A stretch of DNA of 64,000 nucleotides from Hungatella sp. UBA5385 (GTDB lineage Bacteria; Bacillota; Clostridia; Lachnospirales; Lachnospiraceae), in NCBI GenBank assembly GCA_002409995.1, contig DHOR01000041.1, positions 21,604 to 85,603 of the forward strand, read 5' to 3'. The notes under the pieces are model-generated. The model made no database searches and was not told the origin of the DNA. It saw nothing but the letters and a program-made list of their open reading frames with translations. This document shows, piece by piece, positions 33,552 to 42,642 of this stretch; the stretch's first letter is position 1; every line of letters starts with the position of its first letter. The position numbers and the translations under genes are program-made.

Positions 33552-34438
33552 GTGAGCAGGGATCTTCTGTAAACGGCAGGTGTTGTTCCTGTATATTTCT
33601 GGAACAGATGGATGAAATGAGTAGTATTGTCAATTCCCACCTGCCTGCCTGCTTCATAAACTGTCATCTCCGGTTCCTGAAGCAGACGTTTTCCTTCTTC
33701 AATTCTGCGGCGGTTTAAATATTTCATAGGCGGTTCCTTATATTGATCACGAAATTCTCTGGACAACCGATATTTACTGATCCCAAATATTTCCTCAAAG
33801 CAGGAAAGGGAATGGGCTTCAGAATATTGGGTGTCCATTATTTTTTTCATCTCTCTGATATAGGAGGGAGCGCTGGAATCCTGTGCATCAGATTCCCGGA
33901 CAATTGCCGCAATAAAAAGGTCTGTCAACAGTCTGTGATTGATCAGATAGGAATCCTTGTCTGCAGAGGAAGGAGCAGCTGCCAGCCGTTCAAATATTGA
34001 GAGAATATAGGGAGACTCAGGAAAAGGCAGCAAAGGGCTGTGCCGTTTATTATATTCTTCATAATAAAAGGAAATCCCGCTTTCATCTAAAAACAGCTGA
34101 TAAAACTCCCAGGAGTTCTTCTCTGCATGGATTTCATGAAGCTCTCTTCCGTGAAAGAAGAGAAGTGTGCCGGGAGTCAGGGTATAGCGGTGTCCATTGA
34201 GCTTGCAGCCCCCTTGTCCCTTAACTGTATAGATGACACAGTAAGCAGGCAGATTCTGTAATTCATAATGATATGGATAGGAACAGCTGATATAGCCTGC
34301 TGCCCTCAGGGAGAGAAGTTCAGAAGGCACCTGCTGCAGGTTAATAACCTCCTCAGGCAGTTTCTGAGAAACAGTTGTGGTAGAGGTCAGTTTATTACTG
34401 CTTAATAAATTACTTAAAAAAATCTGATAAAAACTCAT
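33548..34438 (-). CDS. AraC family transcriptional regulator
   Basis: 296 residues: an N-terminal cupin-like sensor domain (YRYTLTPGTLLFFHGRELHEI-type region, about residues 60-130) and a C-terminal AraC/XylS DNA-binding domain with two helix-turn-helix units (SCFEEIFGISKYRLSREFRDQ and VYEAGRQVGIDNTTHFIHLF). It is transcribed away from the transporter operon, and the intergenic region of 341 bp carries several palindromes; it may activate the operon in response to sugar. AAGGAGACAAGTT precedes the ATG. A role in mannan use is by neighbourhood. Confidence 0.92.
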   Translation of the reverse strand: MSFYQIFLSNLLSSNKLTSTTTVSQKLPEEVINLQQVPSELLSLRAAGYISCSYPYHYELQNLPAYCVIYTVKGQGGCKLNGHRYTLTPGTLLFFHGRELHEIHAEKNSWEFYQLFLDESGISFYYEEYNKRHSPLLPFPESPYILSIFERLAAAPSSADKDSYLINHRLLTDLFIAAIVRESDAQDSSAPSYIREMKKIMDTQYSEAHSLSCFEEIFGISKYRLSREFRDQYKEPPMKYLNRRRIEEGKRLLQEPEMTVYEAGRQVGIDNTTHFIHLFQKYTGTTPAVYRRSLLT

Positions 34439-34779
34439 AACTTGTCTCCTTATAAAGATTTACTTAGATTTTACCACAAAAATAAGCCTTTTTAAAGTAA
34501 AATCAATCAAGAAATGATGAAATGTGATGGTTGAAGCAAGAGAGTGGCTTGTCTTTCTATAGATATTTTGTATACAAACTAAAAATGATTTTGGCTTAAA
34601 AAAGAAAAAATGCATAATTTTTACAATATTAATATATAAAACGCAAGATTAATAGATGACTTTACATTAAGTTTAAAATATACTTAATTTAAGCTAATAA
34701 GAACACTTTATAAAGTTTAAAAACAACTTAAGGTGTTGGCTATTTTAAGCAAAACTTATTATATTGAAGGAGGATTATT
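34439..34779 (+). promoter_or_regulatory. Regulatory region of the mannan transport operon
   Basis: This 341-bp stretch between the divergent araC and transporter genes has no ORF and is very AT rich. It holds a perfect palindrome TTTGTATACAAA (34567-34578), a promoter candidate ATGACT-17-TATACT (34656-34661, 34679-34684), and an inverted repeat with 6-bp arms TTAAGT/ACTTAA over that -10 (34667-34687). There is also a perfect palindrome ACTTTATAAAGT (34705-34716) and further half-sites of the TTAAG/CTTAA type (AACTTAAGG at about 34725). I read it as a switch used by LacI and AraC proteins; the assignments are inferred. Confidence 0.7.
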
Positions 34780-36201
34780 ATGAAACAGTGGAAGAGATTT
34801 ACTTCAGCCGCACTTGCAGCCATGATGGCTGTATCACTGACAGCATGTGGAGGAAGCCAGCAGACTGCTGACACAAGCGCAGCAAAAGAGGGCGAGGCCA
34901 ATACTGCAACAACAGCTGCAGGATCAAATGAGGCCCAGTCAGATGTTCCGGAGTTTAAGGATTTAAAGGTTGGAGAGGATTACACAGATATTAAAGCAGA
35001 TTTAAAGTTTATCACCCAGAGAACTGACCTGGTGGATACTACTTTCAAGACATATGTAGAAGAGTTCCAGAAGCTTTATCCAAACGTTACTATTACATAT
35101 GAAGGCATTACCAACTATGCAGAGGATATGATTACAAGACTGTCCACAGGAGACTGGGGCGATATCTGTATGATCCCTATGCAGGTTAAGAAAAGCGATT
35201 TAGGAACCTATTTCCTTCGTTTTGGTGCTAAAGACGAACTTGAGAAAAGCTACATCATGCTCAATGACAAATCATTTGAAAACGATGTATACGGAATTCC
35301 TTCTGTAGGAAGCGCTCAGGGTGTTGTATATAATAAGAAGGTATTCGAAGCAGCCGGAATTACAGAGCTTCCAAAAACACCAGATGAATTCTTAGATGCT
35401 TTACAGAAAATCAAAGATAACACAGATGCAATTCCTCTGTATACAAACTTCGCAGCCGGCTGGACTATGACTGCATGGGATGCTTACATCTCAGGTTCTG
35501 CTACAGGAGATGCTGATTTTAAGAATATCGATCTTGTTCACGGAAAAGATCCATTTACCAAAAGAGATGATATGACAGGACCTTACGCTGTTTATTATAC
35601 CTTATATGAAGCAGTTGCAAGAGGACTGACAGAAGATGACCCAACAACAACTGACTGGGAAGGCAGCAAGCCTAAAATCAACAACGGCGAAATCGCAACT
35701 ATGGTTCTTGGCTCATGGGCAGTAACACAGATGCAGGAAGCTGGCGATCATCCGGAAGATATCGGATATATGACATTCCCTATTACAGTAGATGGCAAGC
35801 AGTATGCAACCGCATCTCCAGACTATAACTATGCAATCAATGTAAACAGCAGCGCTGATAACAAGATTGCTTCCATGTTATATGTAAAATGGCTGACAGA
35901 AGACTCTAACTTCGCATATGATCAGGGTGGTATTCCTATCGTTGCAGGAGCTGAATATCCAGATATTTACAAAGCATTTGATGGTGTAGAGCTTGTTATT
36001 AACAATCCGGCACCTGCAGGAGAAGATAATCTGTTTAATGATATTAACACTGATTCCGAAATCGGTATCGAAAGCTCAGCAGATACAGTATCCAAGATTG
36101 TAGAGGCAGCTATCACAGGCAGCCCTACCTTAGATGAAATTATGGCTAATTGGAATGCAAAATGGACTGCTTCCCAGGAGAAGTTCGGCGCTATCCAGTA
36201 A
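34780..36201 (+). CDS. Extracellular solute-binding lipoprotein (mannooligosaccharide ABC transporter)
   Basis: 473 residues, family 1 sugar-binding protein. The lipoprotein signal peptide runs to a lipobox ending LTAC with the lipidated Cys at about residue 23. A Ala/Thr/Gly-rich linker follows (about 24-50), then the two-lobed fold with YPNVTITYEGITNYAEDMITRLSTGDWGDI. By context it binds beta-1,4-manno-oligosaccharides, like the binding protein of the Roseburia mannan locus. Its operon starts here, with AAGGAGG before the ATG. Confidence 0.92.
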   Translation: MKQWKRFTSAALAAMMAVSLTACGGSQQTADTSAAKEGEANTATTAAGSNEAQSDVPEFKDLKVGEDYTDIKADLKFITQRTDLVDTTFKTYVEEFQKLYPNVTITYEGITNYAEDMITRLSTGDWGDICMIPMQVKKSDLGTYFLRFGAKDELEKSYIMLNDKSFENDVYGIPSVGSAQGVVYNKKVFEAAGITELPKTPDEFLDALQKIKDNTDAIPLYTNFAAGWTMTAWDAYISGSATGDADFKNIDLVHGKDPFTKRDDMTGPYAVYYTLYEAVARGLTEDDPTTTDWEGSKPKINNGEIATMVLGSWAVTQMQEAGDHPEDIGYMTFPITVDGKQYATASPDYNYAINVNSSADNKIASMLYVKWLTEDSNFAYDQGGIPIVAGAEYPDIYKAFDGVELVINNPAPAGEDNLFNDINTDSEIGIESSADTVSKIVEAAITGSPTLDEIMANWNAKWTASQEKFGAIQ

Positions 36202-36225
36202 ATAAAAAAGGAGGCACAAATCATT

Positions 36226-37230
36226 ATGGGAGAAAAGACAAAGCCACAGAATAAGTTTTCCCAGCTTATCAAATGGCTTCAAAAAGGGAAAGTAAACAGA
36301 TGGCTGGTTATTATAACCTTCATGCTGATTCCTGTTCTGCTACTGCTGGTTTTCACCTATATACCCTTTGGCAAGATGATTGGTTTCAGTTTCTATAATA
36401 TGGGGTATGTTGGTACGAGAGAATATGTAGGATTACAAAACTATATTGACGTATTTAAAAGGGATGACTGCTTTAAGGCATTAAGACTCAGCGTCTATTA
36501 TATTGGGGCTTCCTTTATTCAGCTGGCTCTTGCGCTGTATTTCGCATCAATACTCAGCACAAAAATCAGAGGCGGCAGTTTTTTCAAAGGATTTATGTTC
36601 TTCCCTTATCTGATTTGTGGAATTGCAGTCGGATTTATCTTCAAATTCTTCTACACCAGAGGATTTGTTCTGGATACCATTCTGTCATGGTTTGGTTTTA
36701 ATTTAGAAAATCTTCCTTACTGGCTGAGGGATACAAAAATTAACAATATCTCAGTAGCTGCCACCTCCGTGTGGCGCTACATGGGACAGAATATGGTCTT
36801 ATTCATCGGCGCCATTATGTCTGTAGACAGCACCATGTATGAAGCTGCTGCTATTGACGGCGCCAATGAATGGCAGAAATTCCGCTATATAGTATTTCCA
36901 AGTATTAAGACCATCATTGTTCTCAATATGATTTTATCAATCACCGGTTCTTTAAGTGCATTCGAACCTCCTTATGTTATTACAAGAGGTAATTTCGGCA
37001 CTGCAACTTATTTTGTAGTAATGAATACACTGGCTCATGATAATATGAAGGTAGGTCTTGCATCTGCAATGGCAGTGATTCTCCTTGTTATCATACTGTT
37101 TGCAACAGTGCTGCAGAAGCTGTTCTTCCGTTATTTCTTCGGTGAAGGAGAGGAAGAGGCAATCCGTGATAAACGCAGGAGAAAGAAACGTCTGGCAGAA
37201 GCTGCCGCCAGGAAGGGGGGAGTATCATGA
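36226..37230 (+). CDS. Sugar ABC transporter permease (MalF-like)
   Basis: 334 residues with six membrane helices and the EAA loop YEAAAIDGANEWQKFRYIVFPSI, which contacts the ATPase. It has a cytoplasmic N-terminal helix and a basic, Arg/Lys-rich C-terminal tail (about 310-334). It forms a heterodimer with the next permease. It starts 25 bp after the binding protein gene and overlaps the next gene by 4 bp. No ATPase gene is in this operon; a shared MsmK/UgpC-type ATPase elsewhere is expected. Confidence 0.93.
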   Translation: MGEKTKPQNKFSQLIKWLQKGKVNRWLVIITFMLIPVLLLLVFTYIPFGKMIGFSFYNMGYVGTREYVGLQNYIDVFKRDDCFKALRLSVYYIGASFIQLALALYFASILSTKIRGGSFFKGFMFFPYLICGIAVGFIFKFFYTRGFVLDTILSWFGFNLENLPYWLRDTKINNISVAATSVWRYMGQNMVLFIGAIMSVDSTMYEAAAIDGANEWQKFRYIVFPSIKTIIVLNMILSITGSLSAFEPPYVITRGNFGTATYFVVMNTLAHDNMKVGLASAMAVILLVIILFATVLQKLFFRYFFGEGEEEAIRDKRRRKKRLAEAAARKGGVS

Positions 37231-38072
37231 AGGAATTAAGACTGAAACACTGGCTGCTGACATTTATTAAATATGCATCACTGGTAATCGGTTCCTTGAT
37301 TTCCATTGTACCTGTGGTAGTCTGTGTCATCACAGCCTTTAAAACAGAGGCAGAATATGCTTCCACCAATGTTATGACCCTTCCGCAGAGCTGGACATAT
37401 TTTACCAACTTTACTGAGGCATGGAAACAGGCCAATATGGGACTGGCATTTCGCAATTCCTTCATTATTATGGTATTCGTCCTCATTGGTTCAGTGCTGA
37501 CCGGTTCTATGCTGGCTTACATATTAAGTAGATTTAAATTCCCCGGTAATGGTCTCATCAGGAATCTGTTCCTCATTGCTACACTGCTTCCAGGAATTGC
37601 TATGCAGGTATCTGTCTATCAGACCATGTATCAGCTCCACTTAATTAACAGTCTGCCTGGTTATATTGTATTGATGATGGGAACCGATGTTATATCAATC
37701 TACATCTTCATCCAGTTTTTCGAGAATATTCCCAATTCTCTTGATGAATCGGCAATTATGGATGGATGTACTTATTTCGGAGTGTTTTTCCGAATATTGC
37801 TGCCTTTATTAAAGCCGGCAGTTGTAACAGTTATGATTTTAAAAGGTGTAAGTACCTATAACGAATATTATATGGCTAACTTATATTTACAGGATAAAAA
37901 CCGTCTGGTCACTGTGGCTACTTCTCTGTATAAATTTACAGGTCCATTAGGCAACCAGTACAACTACATCTGTGCAGGGGTTATTATTACCCTGATTCCA
38001 GCACTGATTATATTTATCTGCTGTCAGAAACAGATTTACAGCGGACTGACCCAAGGGGCTGTAAAAGGATAA
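37227..38072 (+). CDS. Carbohydrate ABC transporter permease (MalG-like)
   Basis: 281 residues with six membrane helices and the EAA loop LDESAIMDGCTYFGVFFRILLPLLKP. The partner of the preceding permease, whose stop it overlaps. This uptake system, with its lipoprotein, likely imports short beta-mannosides, possibly still acetylated, for the intracellular enzymes that follow. A GH130 gene comes 15 bp later. Confidence 0.93.
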   Translation: MKELRLKHWLLTFIKYASLVIGSLISIVPVVVCVITAFKTEAEYASTNVMTLPQSWTYFTNFTEAWKQANMGLAFRNSFIIMVFVLIGSVLTGSMLAYILSRFKFPGNGLIRNLFLIATLLPGIAMQVSVYQTMYQLHLINSLPGYIVLMMGTDVISIYIFIQFFENIPNSLDESAIMDGCTYFGVFFRILLPLLKPAVVTVMILKGVSTYNEYYMANLYLQDKNRLVTVATSLYKFTGPLGNQYNYICAGVIITLIPALIIFICCQKQIYSGLTQGAVKG

Positions 38073-38086
38073 CAAGGAGAAAAAAC

Positions 38087-39100
38087 ATGAAAATTATTAC
38101 TGAAAAAATCAAACATATGCCTTGGCAGGAGCCCACTGGTGCCATAACAGGAGCACCCATCTGGAGATATAGTGAAAATCCTATTATTGGCAGAAATCCC
38201 GTTGAAAACGTAGCCAGAATCTTTAATTCTGCAGTGATTCCTTATGAAGATGGATTTATCGGAGTATTCAGAGGCGAGCAGGTCACAGGAATTCCTTACA
38301 TATATCTTGGAAGAAGTGAAGATGGAATTCACTGGAACTTTGATAAAGAGAAGATTGCCTTTGTAGACGAAGAAGGCAATTCATTTATGCCTATCTATGC
38401 TTATGATCCAAGACTTGTGAAAGTGGAAGATACTTATTATATTATGTGGTGTCAGGATTTCTATGGTGCATCAATCGGTATGGCAAAAACCCAGGATTTC
38501 AAAACCTTTGTAAGAATTGAAAACCCATTTTTACCATTTAACAGAAATGCTGTATTATTTCCAAGAAAGATCGACGGAAACTTCGTGATGTTATCCAGAC
38601 CAAGTGACAGCGGCCACACTCCTTTCGGAGACATTTTCTTAAGTGAAAGCCCTGACCTTGTGTACTGGGGCAAACACAGACATGTGATGGGAAAAGGCAA
38701 TGAGTGGTGGCAGTCCTTAAAGATCGGCGGAGGCGCTGCACCTATTGAAACAGACGAAGGCTGGCTCTTATTCTACCATGGTGTAACTGGAACCTGTAAT
38801 GGTTATGTATACAGCATCGGAGGCGCTATCTTAGACATTGATAATCCTTCTATTGTAAAATACAGATGTGAAAACTTCTTAATCACACCGGAAGAGTGGT
38901 ATGAGGAAAGAGGCTTTGTGCCTAATGTATGTTTCCCATGTGCTACGATCTGTGATCCGGAAGATGGAAGAATTGCTATTTATTATGGCGCAGCAGACAG
39001 TTATGTTGCTCTTGCATTTACAAGAGCTGATGAGATTGCAGCATATATTAAGGAACATAGTGTTTTGACAGAATCTGACCGTGAGGTTGGGATACGGTAA
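38087..39100 (+). CDS. GH130_2-type beta-1,4-mannooligosaccharide phosphorylase
   Basis: 337 residues, five-bladed propeller of GH130. The general acid is expected in AYDPRLVKVEDTYYIMWC (Asp about 107), with the further family blocks GRSEDGIHW, NRNAVLFPRKIDGNFVMLSRPSD and GGGAAPIETDEGWLLFYHGV. These enzymes split the non-reducing-end mannose of mannooligosaccharides with phosphate, giving mannose 1-phosphate. The length and lack of an N-terminal extension point to subfamily 2, unlike the longer GH130 gene at 40395. Subfamily assignment is from memory of reference proteins. Cytosolic. Confidence 0.87.
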   Translation: MKIITEKIKHMPWQEPTGAITGAPIWRYSENPIIGRNPVENVARIFNSAVIPYEDGFIGVFRGEQVTGIPYIYLGRSEDGIHWNFDKEKIAFVDEEGNSFMPIYAYDPRLVKVEDTYYIMWCQDFYGASIGMAKTQDFKTFVRIENPFLPFNRNAVLFPRKIDGNFVMLSRPSDSGHTPFGDIFLSESPDLVYWGKHRHVMGKGNEWWQSLKIGGGAAPIETDEGWLLFYHGVTGTCNGYVYSIGGAILDIDNPSIVKYRCENFLITPEEWYEERGFVPNVCFPCATICDPEDGRIAIYYGAADSYVALAFTRADEIAAYIKEHSVLTESDREVGIR

Positions 39101-39189
39101 GATTGTAGTTTGAAATGAATTTTGAGTTTGAAATAAAGTAAAATAAATTATGTATTAATTGACAGTAAATAATTTACGAGGTGAACATC

Positions 39190-40368
39190 ATGACAAATCA
39201 AATGGCAGTAGAAATGAAAGAGCATCTGAATCAGAAACTGATACCTTTCTGGAAGGGACTGCGTGATGAAACCTATGGGGGCTTTTACGGATATATGGAT
39301 TACGATTTAAGAATTGACAGAGAGTCTGTAAAAGGCGTAATTTTAAACAGCCGGATTCTATGGTTTTTCTCCAATGCTTATCTGACACTGAAGCAGGAGG
39401 ATCTGCTCCATTATGCAGAACACGCTTATCGCTTTTTAAGGGATTACTGTATGGATCACGATAATGGCGGTGTGTTCTGGTCCATGACCTATGATGGTCT
39501 GCCTGAGGATACAACCAAGCATACCTATAACCAGGCATTCGCTATCTATGCTCTTTCTACCTATTATAATGCATCAAAGGATTCGAAAGCTCTGATGTAC
39601 GCTTATGAATTATTTCAATTGATTGAGACCAGATGTAAGGAAGCTACAGGATACGGAGAAGCTTATGACGTGGGTTTTCAGCCGGTTTCCAATGAGAAGC
39701 TGTCTGAAAACGGAGTCATAGCTTCCCGTACTATGAACACCCTTCTTCACGTATTTGAGGCTTATACTGAGCTTTACAAAGTGGATCATGATGAAAAAGT
39801 AGGAAAGAGATTAGAAGAGATTCTGGATATCTTTGCAGACAAAGTCTACAATCCGGAAAAGAAACGTCAGGAAGTATTTTTTGATGAAAACTGGAATTCT
39901 TTGATTGATCTTCATTCTTATGGTCATGATATCGAAACCTCCTGGCTCATAGACAGAGGGTGTGAAGTTCTTAAGAATGATGCTTATACAGCAAGAATGG
40001 GACAGATAACAGAACTGCTGGCAGAAGAAGTCTATAAGAAAGCCTATAGAGATCACAGCCTGTTAAATGAATGTGAAAATGGTATTGATCAGACAGACAG
40101 AATCTGGTGGGTACAGGCTGAGGCTGTCATAGGTTTTATCAATGAGTGGCAGAAACAGCCAGAAAAGTCCCAGTATTATGCTGCTGCTGAAGATATATGG
40201 AATTATATTAAAACAAAAATGACTGATCACAGACCAGGATCGGAATGGTTCTGGAAGCTGGACAGCAAAGGGGACCCTGTTGAGGGAGCGCCCATTGTGG
40301 AACCGTGGAAATGCCCCTACCACAATGGACGTATGTGTATGGAACTGATTGCAAGATTTCAAGGTTAA
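39190..40368 (+). CDS. Cellobiose/mannobiose 2-epimerase (AGE superfamily)
   Basis: 392 residues, an (alpha/alpha)6 barrel. The catalytic histidines are in SYGHDIETSWL (HDIE form, typical of cellobiose 2-epimerases and not of N-acylglucosamine epimerases) and in HTYNQAFAIYALS. It interconverts cellobiose with glucosyl-mannose and mannobiose with mannosyl-glucose. Here its product mannosyl-glucose is the substrate of the GH130_1 enzyme encoded 26 bp downstream. The ATG at 39190 is chosen: GAGGTG lies 8 bases ahead, and a GTG at 39181 sits in the ribosome site. The 80-bp gap in front contains no clear promoter. Confidence 0.9.
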   Translation: MTNQMAVEMKEHLNQKLIPFWKGLRDETYGGFYGYMDYDLRIDRESVKGVILNSRILWFFSNAYLTLKQEDLLHYAEHAYRFLRDYCMDHDNGGVFWSMTYDGLPEDTTKHTYNQAFAIYALSTYYNASKDSKALMYAYELFQLIETRCKEATGYGEAYDVGFQPVSNEKLSENGVIASRTMNTLLHVFEAYTELYKVDHDEKVGKRLEEILDIFADKVYNPEKKRQEVFFDENWNSLIDLHSYGHDIETSWLIDRGCEVLKNDAYTARMGQITELLAEEVYKKAYRDHSLLNECENGIDQTDRIWWVQAEAVIGFINEWQKQPEKSQYYAAAEDIWNYIKTKMTDHRPGSEWFWKLDSKGDPVEGAPIVEPWKCPYHNGRMCMELIARFQG

Positions 40369-40394
40369 TCCAGGAATAGGAGATAAAGAGTAAG

Positions 40395-41570
40395 ATGATT
40401 CACCCACAGTACAAAATAGAATTGGAAAAGCAGGAAAAGCTGCTGAACACAAAAAACCACAAATCCGATTTTTATAACGGAATTTATGACAGATATGTAT
40501 TCCCTGTTTTAACAAGAGAGCATATTCCCCTTACCTGGAGATACGATTTAAACAGGGAAACCAATCCATATTTTATGGAGCGGATTGGAATCAATGCTGT
40601 TATGAATGCAGGAGCTATTGAGCTTAATGGAAAATACTATCTTGCAGCCAGAATTGAAGGCAATGATAGAAAGTCATTTTTTGGTGTTGCTGAGAGTGAG
40701 ACAGGAATTGACGGATTCCGTTTCCTGGAAGAACCGGTAATTCTGCCGGATACCTGCCCGGAGGAGACCAATGTCTACGACATGAGACTGACAAAACATG
40801 AAGATGGCTGGATCTACGGAGTGTTCTGTTCTGAAAGCAAGGATACCTCAGCTTCTGATCTATCCTCTGCAGTAGCAGCTGCCGGAATTGTCAGAACAAA
40901 GGATCTAAAGACCTGGGAACGTCTGGATAACATAACAACACTTCGTTCTCCACAGCAGCGCAATGTAGTTCTTCATCCGGAGTTTGTCAATGGAAAGTAT
41001 GCATTCTATACAAGACCAATGGATGACTTTATTGATACAGGAAGTGGCGGTGGTATTGGCTTTGGTTTATGTGATGATGTCTGTCATGCAGTGATTGATG
41101 AGGAAATCATAACCAGCAAAAGAAGATATCATACCATTACTGAAGCAAAGAACGGAGCCGGTGCAGTTCCTATTAAGACAGATAAAGGCTGGATTCATAT
41201 TGCTCATGGTGTCCGCAATACAGCGGCTGGGCTTCGCTATGTAATCTACGCTTTTGCAACAGCTCTTGACAACCCTGCTAAGGTAATTGCAGAGCCTTCC
41301 GGACTTTTAATAGGACCAAGAGGAGAAGAACGGGTTGGAGATGTATCCAATGTGGTATTTACCAATGGAGCAATTGTAAAAGATAATGGTGAAGTATTCA
41401 TTTACTATGCATCTTCTGATACGCGTGTCCATGTAGCCACAACAACCGTTGATCAGCTGGTGGACTATGTGTTCAATACACCGGAAGACCCTCTTAGAAG
41501 CCCTGATTGTGTGAAGCAGAGAGTGGATCTTATCAGGAAGAATCTGGAGCTGTTAAAAGATGAACAGTAA
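40395..41570 (+). CDS. GH130_1-type 4-O-beta-D-mannosyl-D-glucose phosphorylase
   Basis: 391 residues. A longer N-terminal segment than the previous GH130 (YDRYVFPVLTREHIPLTWRYDL), then INAVMNAGAIELNGKYYLAARIEG. The putative general acid is in NVYDMRLTKHEDGW (Asp about 129), followed by STRRYHTITEAKNGAGAVPIKT-like and GWIHIAHGVRNTAAGLRYV blocks typical of GH130_1. It converts mannosyl-glucose and phosphate to mannose 1-phosphate and glucose. Together with the epimerase it completes mannobiose breakdown. It overlaps the next gene by 11 bp. Confidence 0.87.
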   Translation: MIHPQYKIELEKQEKLLNTKNHKSDFYNGIYDRYVFPVLTREHIPLTWRYDLNRETNPYFMERIGINAVMNAGAIELNGKYYLAARIEGNDRKSFFGVAESETGIDGFRFLEEPVILPDTCPEETNVYDMRLTKHEDGWIYGVFCSESKDTSASDLSSAVAAAGIVRTKDLKTWERLDNITTLRSPQQRNVVLHPEFVNGKYAFYTRPMDDFIDTGSGGGIGFGLCDDVCHAVIDEEIITSKRRYHTITEAKNGAGAVPIKTDKGWIHIAHGVRNTAAGLRYVIYAFATALDNPAKVIAEPSGLLIGPRGEERVGDVSNVVFTNGAIVKDNGEVFIYYASSDTRVHVATTTVDQLVDYVFNTPEDPLRSPDCVKQRVDLIRKNLELLKDEQ

Positions 41571-42627
41571 AAAAGGATTCGAAATCCCTGTATTACCTGA
41601 TAATCCTTCTTTACAATATTGTGGAAGAATCGGTGTTGACAATCAGGGATATCCCGAATTTGTATTTCCCTCCAGCTTTGTAAAGATCAATTTTACAGGA
41701 TCCTCCATCCGTGTTATCCTGGAAAATCATCATGTATACTGGGATAATTACATTGGCTGGATTCTGGACGGAATACAGGGGAAATGCCTTTTAAAACAAG
41801 AGGGAACTGCCTGTCTTACTTTAGGTGAAAACCTGGGGGAAGGCAGGCACCGCCTTTTGTTGTTTAAAAGGCAGGATTCCTGTCACACCTTTTCTTTTAA
41901 AGGTTTTTCTCTATCTGAGGAGGGGACAGTTCTTCCCCCGGATCCCCTCCCAGAGAGAAGAATTGAGGTCTATGGAGATTCTGTCAGTGCAGGAGAGGTA
42001 TCAGAGGCACTTGAGTATATTGGAAAAGAAGACCCTGACCATCAGGGAGAATATTCCAACAGTTGGTATTCTTACAGCTGGATCACTGCCAGACGGTTAA
42101 ATGCCTCTATCCATAATATCTCCCAGGGAGGAATTGCCCTAATGAATGGAACCGGCTGGTTTGAGCCTCCTTCTTATATTGGAATGGAGGAAGTTTATGA
42201 TAAAATACAGTATCATCCGGCTATTGGAAGATGCTGCTCCTGGGACTTTACAAAATACACCCCACATATTATAATTATTGCTATTGGACAAAATGACAGT
42301 CATCCCTTTAATTTTATGAAAGAAGATTATTATGGGGATGTTTCTGATGTTTGGAGAAACCATTATAAAGCATTTGTAGAAAAATTAAGAGAGATTTATC
42401 CTGAATCAGTTATTATCCTTGCAACAACCATTTTAAATCATGATAAAAACTGGGACAGGGCAATTGAGGAAATAAAGGTAAGCCTGGCTGACCCCAAAGT
42501 CTACCATTTTCTTTACAGTCAAAATGGCTGCGGCACTCCGGGACATATCAGAATCCCTGAGGCAGAACACATGGCAGAGGAATTATCCGCTTTTATTGAA
42601 CAACTGGGTGATGAAATCTGGAATTAA
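41560..42627 (+). CDS. CE2-type acetylesterase (SGNH fold with N-terminal jelly roll)
   Basis: 355 residues. Residues 1-125 form a beta-rich jelly-roll domain (VKINFTGSSIRVILENHHVYWDNYIGW), and from about 135 an SGNH hydrolase follows, with EVYGDSVSAGE (Ser about 141) and IIIIAIGQNDS. The C-terminal GHIRIPEAEHMAEEL carries the catalytic His. This architecture is that of carbohydrate esterase family 2. By analogy with the Roseburia mannan locus it removes O-acetyl groups from imported mannooligosaccharides. There is no signal peptide, so it acts in the cytosol, after import. It begins within the end of the GH130_1 gene. Confidence 0.83.
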   Translation: MNSKKGFEIPVLPDNPSLQYCGRIGVDNQGYPEFVFPSSFVKINFTGSSIRVILENHHVYWDNYIGWILDGIQGKCLLKQEGTACLTLGENLGEGRHRLLLFKRQDSCHTFSFKGFSLSEEGTVLPPDPLPERRIEVYGDSVSAGEVSEALEYIGKEDPDHQGEYSNSWYSYSWITARRLNASIHNISQGGIALMNGTGWFEPPSYIGMEEVYDKIQYHPAIGRCCSWDFTKYTPHIIIIAIGQNDSHPFNFMKEDYYGDVSDVWRNHYKAFVEKLREIYPESVIILATTILNHDKNWDRAIEEIKVSLADPKVYHFLYSQNGCGTPGHIRIPEAEHMAEELSAFIEQLGDEIWN

Positions 42628-42642
42628 CAGGAGGAAGCAATT

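Noticed and set aside
34661..34684. TTTACA at 34661 as -35 box for the transport operon
   Set aside because: The spacing to TATACT is 12 bases, too short. ATGACT at 34656 gives a 17-base spacer and parallels the lacI promoter.
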